DNA from: Helichrysum umbraculigerum
Lineage: Eukaryota > Streptophyta > Magnoliopsida > Asterales > Asteraceae
Length of the DNA: 64,000 nucleotides
Direction of reading: 5' to 3'
NCBI GenBank assembly: GCA_949592205.1
Contig: CATIUR010000001.1
Location: 316,404,750 to 316,468,749 of the forward strand
A program made the position numbers and the translations under genes. Every line of letters starts with the position of its first letter. The first letter of the stretch is position 1. This document shows, one piece after another, positions 21,080 through 33,202 of the stretch. Below the pieces are notes generated by a model that made no database searches, had not been told where the DNA came from, and worked only from the letters and a program-made list of their open reading frames with translations.

Positions 21080-24000
21080 TGTAACAACCCCAAAATTAGG
21101 GTAAATTTAAAATTTTCCTAATTACGTGTTTACTACTTGTATTTAATATGAAATAGGATTAAATACATTACTTACTTACTATATATATGAGTGATATATA
21201 TATATACACGTATACGATTCGGTACAAAATATGGACGTTGGTGACAAACTTTTAGAATAATGTGGATTTATCCAAACAAACATTATTTACTTTAATATAT
21301 TACGAAAATATATTACACGATTATACGTTTTGTTAAAACGTAACTTTACGCGACGAAAGTACACGAAACGCGCCCGACATGTGAAATAAACTTAAGTTAT
21401 ATTTTTATAACATCATAATAAGTATTTTGATTAAATACTTCGGTTAAAAATATCGCGATTACACGCGTACGGTTAACACGTTTAAAAATGTTACACGATA
21501 CGAATAAACGCACGATTCGCGACCGACGACCAAACGAAATCTCGAATATTATTTTAGTAACTTATAATATGTTATTTGAGTAAAACTTGTACTTATAACA
21601 TTGGGTTTTAAATCGTTAACAAAACGTAATATATAAAACGTTATACGATTAACTAAACCGCAAAACGAACGGGTAAACGAACACGGGACAATACGCAAAC
21701 TTGAGAAATAATTTAATCACACCCAACTAGTGGGTGGGACCCACGAAATATTCAGCCAAAAAGAGAGGGATGGCTTCCCATAATCTTTGACTTCTCTTGG
21801 TTACTTACACAATCCAACCCCCTCACTCTTTCAATCATCCACTCCTTCACTCCAACTCCCTCACTTTTTCTCTCTTCTTCTTGGAGAAGAACCACGACCA
21901 GGGCAGCCCCAAACCACCCACAAATCACCACAAAAACACCCCATTCAAGCCTTGGATTGCTAGGGTCATTTGGAAGAAAACGTGCACCTCACCGAGCTCT
22001 ACACATCCATCTTTCTCGTTTGCTCATACGACTAGTAAGGACCTCAAACTTTTCTTGGTTATGTTTTATAATGTTTATTAACATGTTTAGTTGCTTGCTT
22101 AACAAAGAGATGTCCAAATCTAAACTTGAAACACGTTTTTGTAAACATATATATGTACACAGTTTTCTGCCCAGAAAAACGACCTCACGAAAACAACCAT
22201 AACTCGAGTTGTAGACTAAATAAACGGGTGAGACCACTTGGAAAAGTTTGGTATTTTCGTCGTGAACAAAAAGTTCTTCTTTAGCTACCTCCAGAAATAC
22301 ACCCATTATCGGCTATTACTTGATCTTCGGACATATCACTGTTTTGGCCGGAATTTGCATATATCATTTCTTAATTTTTGTTAAAAATAGTAGATGGACA
22401 CTAAAGTTCTCGGGAAAATAAAGAAATGATCTAGAGACATAGGAGAACAGTTGGTAATTTTTGCGGGACTTTATTCGGACTAACCGTTAGAGAAAACGAG
22501 GGTTTCGTTGAGACCAAAAACTGGAAAACCTTAACCCGGGGACTGTTTTGGTATATTTATAAAACCGACCCTTCGAGACGACCACAAAACGTAACGACAA
22601 TTTTATAAGGCTTATTTAACATAGTTAGGGCTTCCCTAAAAGTTTCGGGTCAAACCGGAGTCGTTTGACCACAAACCCGAGCCTTGAATTCAAACAGATT
22701 GCTAGTGTCGCTAGAGGACCAAATCCTATAGCGACACTAAACAAGTGACGCATAGTTACTACTGATTGACGTCACCCGACACTTGCCCTTAGTGATGCAC
22801 TAAATCTAATACCCGACACTAGCTGAGTGACGCATACTTTAGTGACGCTTAAACAACCGACACTTGACAAGTGTCGCCATACAATTTAAACCGTCACTTA
22901 TACCGACACTTATACCGTCACTGACCTCAGTGACGCTACCTTAATGCAAGTGACGCATCTAGTGACGCTAATATCACGATACTTACTGAACTATGCGGCA
23001 CTACCTAAGTGTCGCCTAAACTGTGAAGTGTCGCATGGAGTGACGCATGAAACAGAACCTTGGAAAATACTTTTACACTAAGTATTGAATACATACAACA
23101 ACCGAACATTATACAATGGTACTTATACAATACATATACATAGTAATGTATACATGAACTACTTCACTCATACAACGACACTTGAAAACATTACGAGATC
23201 ACACTCGCACGAGCTTACACTCGAACAATGTTTACACGTCGCATTACAAATACTCAACTTATGTATATACTTACAAGGTATACAAACGCGATGAATTACA
23301 TAATAATAATAGTTGGATTATTATTACACCTCCGTCACCAACGGGCCACACTTATTTACAAAACAATTACAAACGTACAAACAAATACTTGGACATTTCC
23401 TAGTTGAGTGGACAACTAGCATGGGTGATCCTTCGGGACACCAACCTACTTATTACTTACTGAACCTTGTGCGTGTTAGGACGCCAAGGGTTGCTAGTAC
23501 AGAGTACTACACTTGCTTGACTTACTGCATCATCTGCTAGACTCAGGTGAGTCTCACGGCCCCACTTTTTACTGCTTTTACATCGGGGGAGATGCATTAC
23601 TTGCTTTACATGAACACACATACTTACTTGCTGCCAACGATTTACAAACTTTGCTGAATTACGGATATGCCAATTGCATGAGTTTACGACTAATCCACTG
23701 AAAGCCTCCTTAATCATAGTTGTTAGTTATGGAATAAGCGCGAGTTTTAGTATATGGATCCATATGGGACTGACAATCCCCGCCCGGGGTAGCACGCACT
23801 ACCACGAACCGTACTGTATAAACGGGCGTTTCTTACTCGTTTCGGATGTTTTGGATTAACATTCACGGGGGTACTATATTTACTGTACGTTAAGCTTCAA
23901 CTATGGTGGCTCATGGCAAGGGTATCAAACGGTTAGCATGACCTGCAATCACCCACTTATTAACGGTTAGCAAGACCTGCAACCACCACATACATAATGG

Positions 24001-24395
24001 CTAGCAAATGATTTACAACTACTACTTGTGTGTTCAAACTGTTTATTTATAAACCTGTGAGATTCACCAACCTTTTGGTTGACCGTTTTAGTAATGCTTC
24101 TCAGGTACACAGCATCAGTAGGGATGCCCAGCAGGATAAGCTCATTTAGCTCGAGTCGCATGCATTTACAAGCTTGGAGATTTTATTACATTACTTTTGT
24201 ACTAGTTGTTATGTATTAGAATCTCTAGGAATTTATACGAAACTCGAGCTTGTATTTTGAACTACTTATGTATTAATGTAATAACTTTTCGAACGTCTCA
24301 TTTAGAGTCGTTCACTGTATCCTTTGTGCTTGTGATTATTGATTAGTAACACCCAAAACTCGCTTCCGCAAACCATTAAATTTGGGGGTGTTACA
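21080..24395 (+). repeat. C 3' LTR (3,316 bp)
   Basis: Offset exactly 5,444 bp from the 5' LTR throughout, with no indel. It is followed directly by the TSD ATGGG (24396-24400). Confidence 0.96.
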
Positions 24396-24513
24396 ATGGG
24401 GATCTTGTCAATCCTTCTTAAATATTCGATAACTAAAAATATGTGAAACTTCATTCTTCACATCTTTTAAATTGGCATTGACTTCTGCATTTCCTTCATC
24501 ACAGAATATCATC

Positions 24514-25632
24514 ATGCCGCCTAAACAAAGAAAGACCCGAAATAGTCGCCGAGCGACCACACCTCCTACCTTCGAGACCACCGAACAAATCATAGAGCGA
24601 CGTGTGGCCGAAGTAATTACCCTATACGAGGCCAGTAGCAACCGAGAAAACGTAGCGAACAACAGTGGAGCCACCCCCATCAATAGTGAAACACCAACGA
24701 ATACCCAACGAGGGTGTTCATACAAAACCTTCTTAGCCTACAAACCCAACACCTTCACCGGGACTGAAGGGGCCATTGGCCTAGTCCACTGGATTGAGAA
24801 GATGGAATCAGTGATCGACATCAGCAACTGCGCAACTGATAAAATAGTGAGGTACACCGCGTGTACCTTAGCCTACAAAGCGTTAACTTGGTGGAACGCT
24901 CAGATTCAGATCCTTGGCTGTACAACCCCATACTCCATCTCGTGGGAGACTTTGAAGCAAATGATGATGGGAGAATTTTGCTCTCACAGTGAGCATCAGA
25001 AACTCGAAACTGAACTATGGAACATCCAGATGATCGGTGCTGACATTACTGGGTACACGACAAGGTTTCAAGAGCTTGCACGCCTCGTACCTCACATGGT
25101 GACCCCCGAAAGCAAGCGCATCGAGCGAGGCACCAGGGGTTTGGCACCCCAGATCAGAGGCATGGTTATGTCCTCCAAACCGACTACCTTTAGGAGTGCA
25201 GTTGACCTGACTCAAAGCTTGACCGATGACGCGGTCCTGATTGGAACTTTGAAAGCTGCTACTGGGAAAGGTGAACCCCTCCGAATCGAAGCTGGTGATT
25301 CTGGAAACAACAAACAGAAATGGAACAGTGAGAGAAACACCCGCGCCTACGCCGTAATCACCAACACTGAACCGAAACCTTACCTCGGGAAGAGTCCCAA
25401 ATGTGGAAAGTGTGGAAAACACCACGAGGGGGATTGTCTCTTTTGTGATAACTGCAACCGATGGGGACACATAACCCAGGCATGCATAACCCATCCCACG
25501 AACAACGAACAACGAAACAATGGATGTTTCATATGCGGTGACACGACACACTACCGAAACCAATGCCCACAGGTCAACAACACCAACAACAACCAAAACA
25601 ACAATTGTGGTGATAACAACCACAACAATTAG
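24514..25632 (+). CDS. B Gag protein, 372 aa, ending at a probable premature stop
   Basis: Starts MPPKQRKTRN. The gag domain has FTGTEGAIGLVHWIEKMES, LTWWNAQ and GYTTRFQELARLVPHM, and three zinc knuckles follow: CGKCGKHHEGDC, CDNCNRWGHITQAC and CFICGDTTHYRNQC. An Asn-rich stretch precedes the TAG. The frame continues past it (25633-25740) with the GRAYILGAP linker typical of full-length gag-pol, so the stop is probably secondary. It has the same domain plan as C gag but is clearly diverged from it. Confidence 0.9.
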   Translation: MPPKQRKTRNSRRATTPPTFETTEQIIERRVAEVITLYEASSNRENVANNSGATPINSETPTNTQRGCSYKTFLAYKPNTFTGTEGAIGLVHWIEKMESVIDISNCATDKIVRYTACTLAYKALTWWNAQIQILGCTTPYSISWETLKQMMMGEFCSHSEHQKLETELWNIQMIGADITGYTTRFQELARLVPHMVTPESKRIERGTRGLAPQIRGMVMSSKPTTFRSAVDLTQSLTDDAVLIGTLKAATGKGEPLRIEAGDSGNNKQKWNSERNTRAYAVITNTEPKPYLGKSPKCGKCGKHHEGDCLFCDNCNRWGHITQACITHPTNNEQRNNGCFICGDTTHYRNQCPQVNNTNNNQNNNCGDNNHNN

Positions 25633-25740
25633 AACTACAACAACCGCATCGCTAAGAACGAGCCCGCTCGCGGACGCGCTTATATTCTTGGAGCACCAGA
25701 TGCACAACCGGATCCCTACGCCAACATTGGTATGTTTTAG
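25633..25740 (+). pseudogene. B gag-pol linker remnant
   Basis: In frame with B gag after the TAG, this stretch encodes a linker with RGRAYILGAPDAQPDPY and NIGMF, then TAG at 25738-25740. In complete relatives the protease follows at this point; here it is gone. Confidence 0.75.
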
Positions 25741-25988
25741 CAAACTATTATTACACTTTGACATTACACTATTCGAATGTCGATTCGAACCTAACACTTG
25801 GTAAGCGTTAACCACCTTCGAACACATAAACTTGATTAACTATACAACGAGTATACAAAAACTATTTTGAGTTACGATGGTAACTTACGACGTCACAATG
25901 GTGACAATTCATCTCTTCGGAAACACATACGTCCGACCTAAAGACATGGACTAAAATATCGGGACGAGATTTCTCTAACAGGGGAGAA
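25741..25988 (+). other. B 3' internal region and polypurine tract
   Basis: Short non-coding remainder with CGGGACGAGATTTC, ending in AGGGGAGAA before the LTR. Confidence 0.8.
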
Positions 25989-28549
25989 TGTGACACCCCG
26001 AAAATTTAAACGCGATTACGTACACTAAACATTTGCATTTTAGGCTAATTCCCTAACTTGAGTGAATTCACAACACATTTTAGAGATAAGTCTAACAAAG
26101 CCCAATTAGTTATTACGCGTAGTATTACATTTTGTAATAAGTTGTAATTACACACAAAACAATTGGAACAAACGTGACAAAAATGTACGACTGTTGGTGA
26201 ACAAAATTATTTAATAAAATGAAATTATTAAATAACATAAACATTTTTTAAAAATTATGTTGATAATATTTACAAAGTATTTGGTAACGTATAACGATTA
26301 TTTCGTAAACTTAAACAACTCGAAACCCATCCGTAAAACTGAGATAAAACAAAGTTAAAAATTATAACTCAACTAAAATATTTTTATAAAATAATCCAAC
26401 TAAAAATATATTCGATAACATATCTAAAAATTTATTATTTAAAAATATTTAAACATTTAACGATCGGGTAAACGAACACGAGTCAAATTCCGCAAATTGG
26501 GACAAAGTCCCCTCCCCTTTATGGGCACCAAAACCGGCCCCATACCCCCCACCCAACCTCACTTTTCATTTTCACTCTCTCTCTCTACCTCCATTCTCTC
26601 CCAATTCTCTCTCTAAAACTACCACCAAACATCCACCAAAAACTACCATTAAAACACCAAGAATCAACAAGCTCCTTCGGAATAAAATGTTCACGGGATC
26701 ACGAGCTACACATCCATCTTTTCGGAATTCAAAACCGACACGCGTAAGTTTCCGACACTTTTCGAAAACTCTTAGATTTCGGTATTTTCTTTGTTATTTC
26801 ATGTTTATAAAGATTAATATACCATGTATTAGTGTTATATCAACTTATTATGTCCAAAAATCAACTTAAAAATGCTTTAAAATTCAAAATCTGCACAAAA
26901 ATCGTGAAAAGCGAGTTTCATGAGTTAAGATTCAATCTCAACTCGCGAGGCAATCTCAACTCGCGAGACAATTCAACTCGCTAGGCAATCTCAACTCGCA
27001 GGGCAATCTCAACTCACGGTCAACTTTGGTCAACATTTTTCAGCACTTTGAAATTTACTTAAAATGGTTACCAAATGATAATAATTGATTAATACGATAT
27101 TAAACCAATGCAAGAACGGTTAACACTCACCTTTATGAGTATACAAATGAATTGAAACATAATAATAATGCTTTTGAGAATTATTATTACACACCGTCAC
27201 CAACGGGCCGTACATGTTTTCAAAACTACCAAACTAAACGATAAACGAATACTTGGACATATCTAGTTGAATGGACACTAGCATGGATGGTCGACTTAGA
27301 CATCCACATACTTATTAAATATCATACGTTTAGGGCGTTAGGAGATTTTGGATTAGACCTCGGGCTTTAGGCTTTGCTAGCACTCGCACTTTACTTAGCT
27401 CAACAGGTGAGTTCACAGCACCTACTTTTACCGTTTTACTACTTTTGAACAGGGGTGGAAAACATAGTCAACTGCTTTTACTTACATTATTATATACCTG
27501 TTTTACTCGAACGATTAGAGTACTTTAGAACTGTTAAAATTTTGAACCAACTCGTGTTTATGAAATAACGTTTTCATACTATGAACTGTTACAAACGTGT
27601 TAAACTTTGTTTGAGAAACCGGAGAACGACCGGTAAACTACTTTTGATTTCGCTGAAAAATGACCAGCAACATCTCTTACTAAACTGATTGAGCAACTAA
27701 TGAGTCCTACTGACTTGGACCAGATCCTACTGACTTGGATCAGGGATACTGACTCTTCTACTATTTTGGTTTTACCCTTCTGACTTGGGTACTCGATCCT
27801 ACTGACTTGGATCAGGGATACTGACTTTCCCTACTATTCTGGTTTTACTCTTCTGACTTGGGTACTCGATCCTACTGACTTGGATCAGGGATACTAACTT
27901 TCCCACGAAACATTTTATAGGATACTGACATTCCTACGACAAACAACTATTAGGATACTGACATTCCTACTATAACTACTATAACTTATACTGAATTTTG
28001 GGCAACATCCCAACGAAACATATCACGGATTAGGATACGTACTTTTCTACAAAACATACATGGAAATAGGATACTACTTTCCTACAACTACTAGGATACG
28101 AACCTTCCTACAAACAACTACTTGCCAACGTATTTGGTTTAACGAACTGTAATTGCAAATATAAAACCTGTGAATTCACTCAACCTCGTTGTTGACTTTT
28201 ACTATGTTTTTCAAGGAATTAGCTGCACATAAGAACCGCTGCGCATATGGAACATAGGCGACCCACGATGCAAATAGGATGCCAACTTTTCACAATGGGA
28301 TTTCTTTTATATAGCTAATCTGTTATAGTCATATTTACGAAATCTACTTTTGTAAACTTAACTACTTTTACACTTGTACGATTCGATGAATCGTAAAAAT
28401 TTGTAATTATTACTCTTGGCATCATAATATATATGTTATGTTGTAATCATATGCTCTGATACGTATGCATGTACAATGTTGGTGTCATTACCCCCATACT
28501 TAACTAAATGCTTCCGCTAAACAAAATCAATGAATTTGGTGGTGTGACA
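25989..28549 (+). repeat. B 3' LTR (2,561 bp)
   Basis: Pairs with 12724-15299. It differs by many substitutions and by one 18-bp minisatellite unit (five units at 26911-27021). Confidence 0.92.
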
Positions 28550-28663
28550 GTTTGTCGATGTTTTGTATCGCTTTACCGCGATATCGTTTTGAATCACTTT
28601 ACCGTGATCTCGTTTTGTATCACTTAACCGTGATATCGTTTTGTATCACTCTAACCGTGATAT
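28550..28663 (-). repeat. X, second segment, with a 26-bp tandem repeat
   Basis: X resumes after the B TSD. Positions 28561-28663 are four 26-bp units of the form TTTTGTATCACTTTACCGTG followed by ATATCG, the last cut one base short where D1 begins. GATAT (28659-28663) is the inferred left TSD of D1. Confidence 0.65.
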
Positions 28664-29164
28664 TGATATCAGGTAAAAAGTCACGTTTTTACTACCGATA
28701 TCTCTCTTATTCTGGAAGGATTCTTGGCATTTTAACTCAAAAACAATAAAAACCAATAGTATTATGCCAAGATGGTCAAAACAAGGTTGCACGATGAAAA
28801 TCAAGCAAATCGGATGAAAAAACGAAGATTCCACACTCGTTTGAAGATTCAAGGCGTCAAAACGGGATTTCAAGACAAAATTGCCCATCACCAACATCCA
28901 TCTCATCCAAGATGTTCGTTTTCAAATTACGAATCCAACAGAAGAAAAATCAACAAAAACGGACGAAGAATGAAGATTCTACGTACGCCGGAAGATCCAA
29001 ATGATTCGTACCATACATCCAAATATGGGAGATATATTTTTGGATATCTTTTCATCAAAGTCTTCGTTTTTGAATTACGAATCTAATGCAAAAAGAATCG
29101 ACACAAATGGACGCATAACGAACAAAACACGCGCGATTTAAGAAACGAAGCGAAAGACGGCGAA

Positions 29165-29231
29165 CCGGGGCGGGGGGTGCCAGCCGCCGCCGGCCACAGG
29201 TGGGGCGTCGCCGGCCACCTGTCCCCCGCCT
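29165..29231. other. GC-rich segment with a hairpin upstream of the D1 TATA box
   Basis: A G+C island in AT-rich DNA. ACAGGTGG (29196-29203) and CCACCTGT (29215-29222) can form an 8-bp stem, and GCCGGCCAC occurs twice. Confidence 0.6.
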
Positions 29232-29256
29232 CGTTTCCGCTTTTTGGTCCTTTCGT

Positions 29257-29310
29257 GTACCCGGTGCACCACCTTTACATGCTTTTTCGTACCCGGTGCA
29301 CCACCTTTTC
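29257..29310. promoter_or_regulatory. Repeated promoter motif GTACCCGGTGCACCACCTTT (D1)
   Basis: The motif starts at 29257 and again at 29289, 50-105 bp upstream of the TATA box. E and D2 have their palindrome arrays in the same position, so this is probably the promoter-proximal regulatory region. Confidence 0.55.
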
Positions 29311-29361
29311 CACCTTTTGCTAACGTGTGCCTTGGAATGCTAACGTGAGCCGAAAATCTCC

Positions 29362-29369
29362 TATAAATA
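29362..29369 (+). promoter_or_regulatory. TATA box of the D1 LTR
   Basis: TATAAATA, followed about 30 bp later by a CA-rich leader (CACACACTCATATCCACACTC), as expected near a plant transcription start. Confidence 0.65.
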
Positions 29370-31188
29370 GGAGCCCCTAGGTTTCATTTCAACACACACT
29401 CATATCCACACTCATACACATACTCTCACTCTTCCATTTCCACTTTCTCACTCTAGAAATTCTCTTATATTTTAGTCTAGGATTATTGTAATTAATCTAC
29501 GGATTAACATAGAGGCTAGAACGAACGTTAGGGGGTTTGGAGATTTATCTTTGTACGTGTGAACGAGTTATCAATCATAATAAGACGCTGCTACGCATTT
29601 ATTTCCGGGTGATATCTAAACCTTTATCATACTTACTTTATTTCATATTTCAATCATGTGTTATTATCTAGTATGTGATGTATTTGTTGCCATGAATTGC
29701 GAGTAGTCTATTATTGTGATTGTTGACGATGTAGATAATTATAAGTAAGGATGACATTATATAATTAGTGTACGACAATTGTAAAGTGATATGATGGCCC
29801 CGATTCGACATTTTATCTGATATAGTACTGGAAACGCTTCAAGCGGAGTACAAATGTATGGAAGTCAATAAACGACCGAAGGTAGTTATATCACTGGAAT
29901 CAGCGCTGGTTCAATAGTTGGAATTCCGAAAGGATAATACAACTGCATAACTAACTGGTATATCCTACGAGAGTCAATGCACCATAAAATGATGTTCGTA
30001 AAACACGTTCATATAAAGTAGGAATTAGTAACCTTTGGACTGTTAAGACTTTATGAACTTGAGTTTAATTTATGGAGTACCCTTTTTGGTTATCCATGTG
30101 ACTGCAACCTAGTAATTAGGACTTGATCAACCTTAATTATGGTAAGTAGTTATCTGTGCCCATGACATGCAACAAGTAAGACACAGTGAACCCACTCGTT
30201 GTATATATTAGGTTTACATTTCTGCATTGCTTTATATTTAGTTAGTTTAGAGTGTCACTTTCACCGTCAATTACTCTCGACCGCATGTTCAATGTAAGAA
30301 GCAGTGGAACTGTCATAAAAAATACACTGTCCGATTACTGAAAGGCATGGTCTGCATATGAAACACATTTTTATAAACTGCGAATAATCCAGGGATGTAT
30401 AACTGTTTGAAAAGGAGAACATAAGTCATAAGTTGAAGTAACCAAGCTTTAATACACAAAACAAGAATCAGGAATAAGAGTAAAGTCCTAGTGACCTAGA
30501 ATCCTTAGAACACTAAGTCTTACATAATCAACGGTCTAAATATACAAAGTTATTAATATGCATGCTAATAGAATAGTAAACTATTTTAGGGGTTAAGAAC
30601 GGTCGGACCTATGAGACGATACGCAACTGATTCATGCACCTCGGTATCAAGCCAAGATAGGTTGCTTATCTTTCAACTAGATAAGTATTGGAAGTTTGCG
30701 TATTGCTCCGATCAGAATCATGATAACCTACTTCCTAGTGACATGCCGATGGGAAATATTGTTGGTAGGGTTCTATAGTTTACACCTGATAGTTTAATTA
30801 TTATATTAAGTATTGCCCCTATTTATTCTGTTATCCTGAAACAATAATTATCAAAGTCTCAGCAATCACATATTTATCTTTATCTGCTTTCCTGTATTTT
30901 AATTTCCTGCAATTTACTTTCCTGCATTTTAATTATTAGTCTTTAGTTTAAAAAAACCCCCAAACCTACCTACTTTGTCCCATCCTAAATACCTTCTACC
31001 GAAAGCACCAGCTTTAATCACCCACACGTTTGGAATCATAGAACGATCTTAGATCATACTTACCGCTTGCTAACCAGAGTAGGTAGTACGTATAATTTAA
31101 GCCCAGCTAAATATAAATTTTAAAACCCCTGCTGCGCCCGCATCACCAACAGAAATCACAACGACCGGTTGCAGGTGCAACAAGTTTT

Positions 31189-31205
31189 TGGCGCCGCTGC
31201 CGGGG
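31189..31205 (+). other. D1 primer-binding site (tRNA-Asp)
   Basis: TGGCGCCGCTGCCGGGG, complementary to the 3' end of plant tRNA-Asp with one mismatch. It is the same site as in E and D2. Confidence 0.88.
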
Positions 31206-31355
31206 AATCACAAACGTAAGATTTTTAGCCACCTTAAGTAGTAATATTTAGGAGACCCTTCCGAACGAAACCTTTCCAGGTATCCTTCGAAAGTTAATTT
31301 AAGTAATTTAGTATTGGTTAAAGTATTAGTTAATTAGGATAATATTAGTTTAAAC

Positions 31356-32012
31356 ATGACATCTCAAAAACCCACTTCTTGCCTAATTTCAAGGGATGAA
31401 TTGTATGCTACCCTTGAAGAATTTAGGATCCCACCTTCCATTCCAAAACATTGCCTGGACTTTGATGACATAAATCAGTTACCTGACCTTACATCATCTC
31501 CAGAAGATCACTCTCCAACTTTGTATTCGCCTAAGTTGCCACATTCTATCCACTTCGATTATCTTCCCGAAGATGATTATGAAGTCAAACCTCCGAGATT
31601 ACGTGATTCAATCACCCTCATTCCTGAAACATCAATGTATATCCAAACCACGTCCGATTCTCGTAATGACAGCATATTTCCATTCCTGTCACACGAACCC
31701 AAATACACCATTTATCGAGTGGTGGATAAGGTTCCATCAGTCAAGTCAGAAAAACCTTGTTTTGAAGAACGCCACCTCGGTGCTTCTTTCGATCCTTCCC
31801 ATAGGGTAGACGTCTATAAAGAATTCGTCAGGCAATTAACCTATGCCGACCTCCCGTTTTCTTACGAACAACGAGAAACGATTGCCAAATTAGAGAAACA
31901 AGTAGAATTCCTGCTTCGCCTGTCAAGTCAAGAATGCGAAAGCCCTTCCACAAATTTCATAGACCAAGAACTAAAGTTTGTAGCAGATTTGGATCCACTC
32001 TTTGAATCATTT
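31356..32012 (+). pseudogene. Unrecognised D1 protein, N-terminal 219 codons
   Basis: Starts MTSQKPTSCLISRDELYATL. I recognise no domain: no gag, protease or zinc knuckle. It is acidic and rich in Pro and Ser early on, then has HLGASFDPSHRVDVYKEFV and DLPFSYEQRETIAKLEKQVE. These align with HLGNSLKPNRRIDIHDNFLK and DFPFTFEQRKTFVQIDR of the D2 frame. The solo LTR interrupts it at 32013. The frame continues without a stop at 35245 once the LTR and one CATTT copy are discounted. Confidence 0.8.
32008..32012. repeat. Left TSD of the solo LTR (CATTT)
   Basis: Repeated exactly at 35240-35244. Confidence 0.95.
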
Positions 32013-32337
32013 TGTCGCACCCCCAAAACACGTGGCAGCGGAAGTATGAGGTGTCACGGGGGCGCCGACCAAATCAAATATCACAACACAAAGATTAAAG
32101 CAAACGACCTCTATATGAGACGTTTGAAAAATATTACATTACCATAATTCAAATGTTTACAAAATATCTGGAGTTCGCATAAATCGTTAGAGATTTCTAA
32201 TACATAAATGTTGATACAAAATATCGTAATGCAATCTAATCTCTTGTTGTTTGTGAAAACATGCGACTCGAGCTAATGCTTTCCAAAAGCATCCTACTGC
32301 CTTGTTTCCCGTGGGAAGTCCTACTGCGTATGTGAAC

Positions 32338-32816
32338 CTGAGAAATACATGCTAAAAGGTCAACATAAAGTTGGTGAGTTCATAGGTTTGCGCAGTTAAA
32401 ATCATAGTATGAACCACAAGATTTCATAGTTATCAAAGTTGCACGAATGCCAAAGTAAATCATAGTATACTATTGCCATGAGCTCATAGTCCGAAGCTTA
32501 ACCGTAGTTGTTTACCCCCAGTGAGTGTGTAACCAGTTCACTCGGCTGTACGAAATATTATGCATCCGTATAGTGGTTAGAGCGACTAGCCCGGATGGCG
32601 GATTGTCAGGTCCTGATAGATCTATCCATAATGTTCGCGCTTAGTATTAACGTACTATGATATTTGTTAGGGGCCATCGTAGTTTGGTTTAGTTACTCAT
32701 GCAATTAGTATAAGAGTTTTCGTTACTTGCGTTCATATGTAAAACAGTTTATAAAACAGAGCATGTATTCTCACCCCAAAGTAAAAAGCAGTAAAAAGTG
32801 GGGCTATGAAACTCAC
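32338..32816 (-). other. Candidate intron inside the solo LTR
   Basis: On the minus strand, donor-like AAG|GTGAGTTTCATAGCCCC at 32816/32817 and acceptor-like TTTCTCAG|G at 32338, equivalent to the pair in G1. Confidence 0.4.
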
Positions 32817-33202
32817 CTTAGATTAGCAAGTAGCAAGTAAGTATCAAATAAGCAAGCAAGCCGGTGTGCAACCTTCTAACGTCCTAAAAACGTGTAAGGT
32901 TGGGTATAAGTAGATGTCTCAAAAGACCATCTATAGCGATTGTATAAGTGGGGGTTAATGTCCACTTAAGCCAATCGTGTAGGTGGAGGGTTTATGTCCA
33001 CCTAAAGCTAGTTCACTCAACTAGTATGTCCAAGTAAGTTGTTCAAGTTTGTTTATTAAATAAGTGTACGACCCGTTGGTGAAAGTTTGTAATAATAATT
33101 CATTTAGACATTATTATTAAGTTTGTTTTGTTGTATATTATTTATTAGTACATATCGTATGTTGCAAACAGATTATTTAGTTCGAAAAAAACTTAAACCG
33201 TA

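Larger units (their letters stand above)
15636..24395 (+). mobile_element. C: young gag-only Gypsy retrotransposon with 3.3-kb LTRs
   Basis: The LTRs are exactly 3,316 bp each (15636-18951 and 21080-24395), and the TSD ATGGG is perfect. I see only two substitutions between the LTRs (at 15646 and near 15860) and no indel, so insertion was recent. The internal region is just 2,128 bp with tRNA-iMet primer site, leader, gag and polypurine tract; protease, RT and integrase are absent. C is a TR-GAG type element with unusually long LTRs, three quarters of its length. Confidence 0.95.
12724..28549 (+). mobile_element. B: gag-only Gypsy retrotransposon (contains C)
   Basis: LTRs at 12724-15299 and 25989-28549 share TGTGACACCC...GTGTGACA ends. 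Flanking GTTTA (12719-12723) and GTTTG (28550-28554) look like a TSD with one substitution. The internal region is about 1.9 kb once C is removed: primer site, leader, gag and polypurine tract. Protease, RT and integrase are missing, so B fits the TR-GAG class of non-autonomous elements. The LTRs differ by scattered substitutions and small indels, so B is older than C, as nesting requires. Confidence 0.9.
28664..31182 (+). repeat. D1 5' LTR (2,519 bp)
   Basis: The first 33 bases align with the E and D2 LTR starts (GTAAAAAGTCACGTTTTTA). A TATA box lies at 29362-29369 (CTATAAATAG), with a tandem repeat upstream (29257-29310) and a GC-rich hairpin region (29165-29231). It ends CA before AGTTTTTGGCGCC, as in E and D2. 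About 1.8 kb downstream of the TATA box holds no gene. Confidence 0.85.

Noticed and set aside
16353..24161. A set of small frames repeated at an exact 5,444-bp offset, like a duplicated gene cluster
   Set aside because: They are the same non-coding LTR sequence present twice in element C; none has domain or codon character of a gene.
25015..25827. 270-codon minus-strand frame
   Set aside because: Antisense shadow of B gag, whose zinc knuckles define the true strand.
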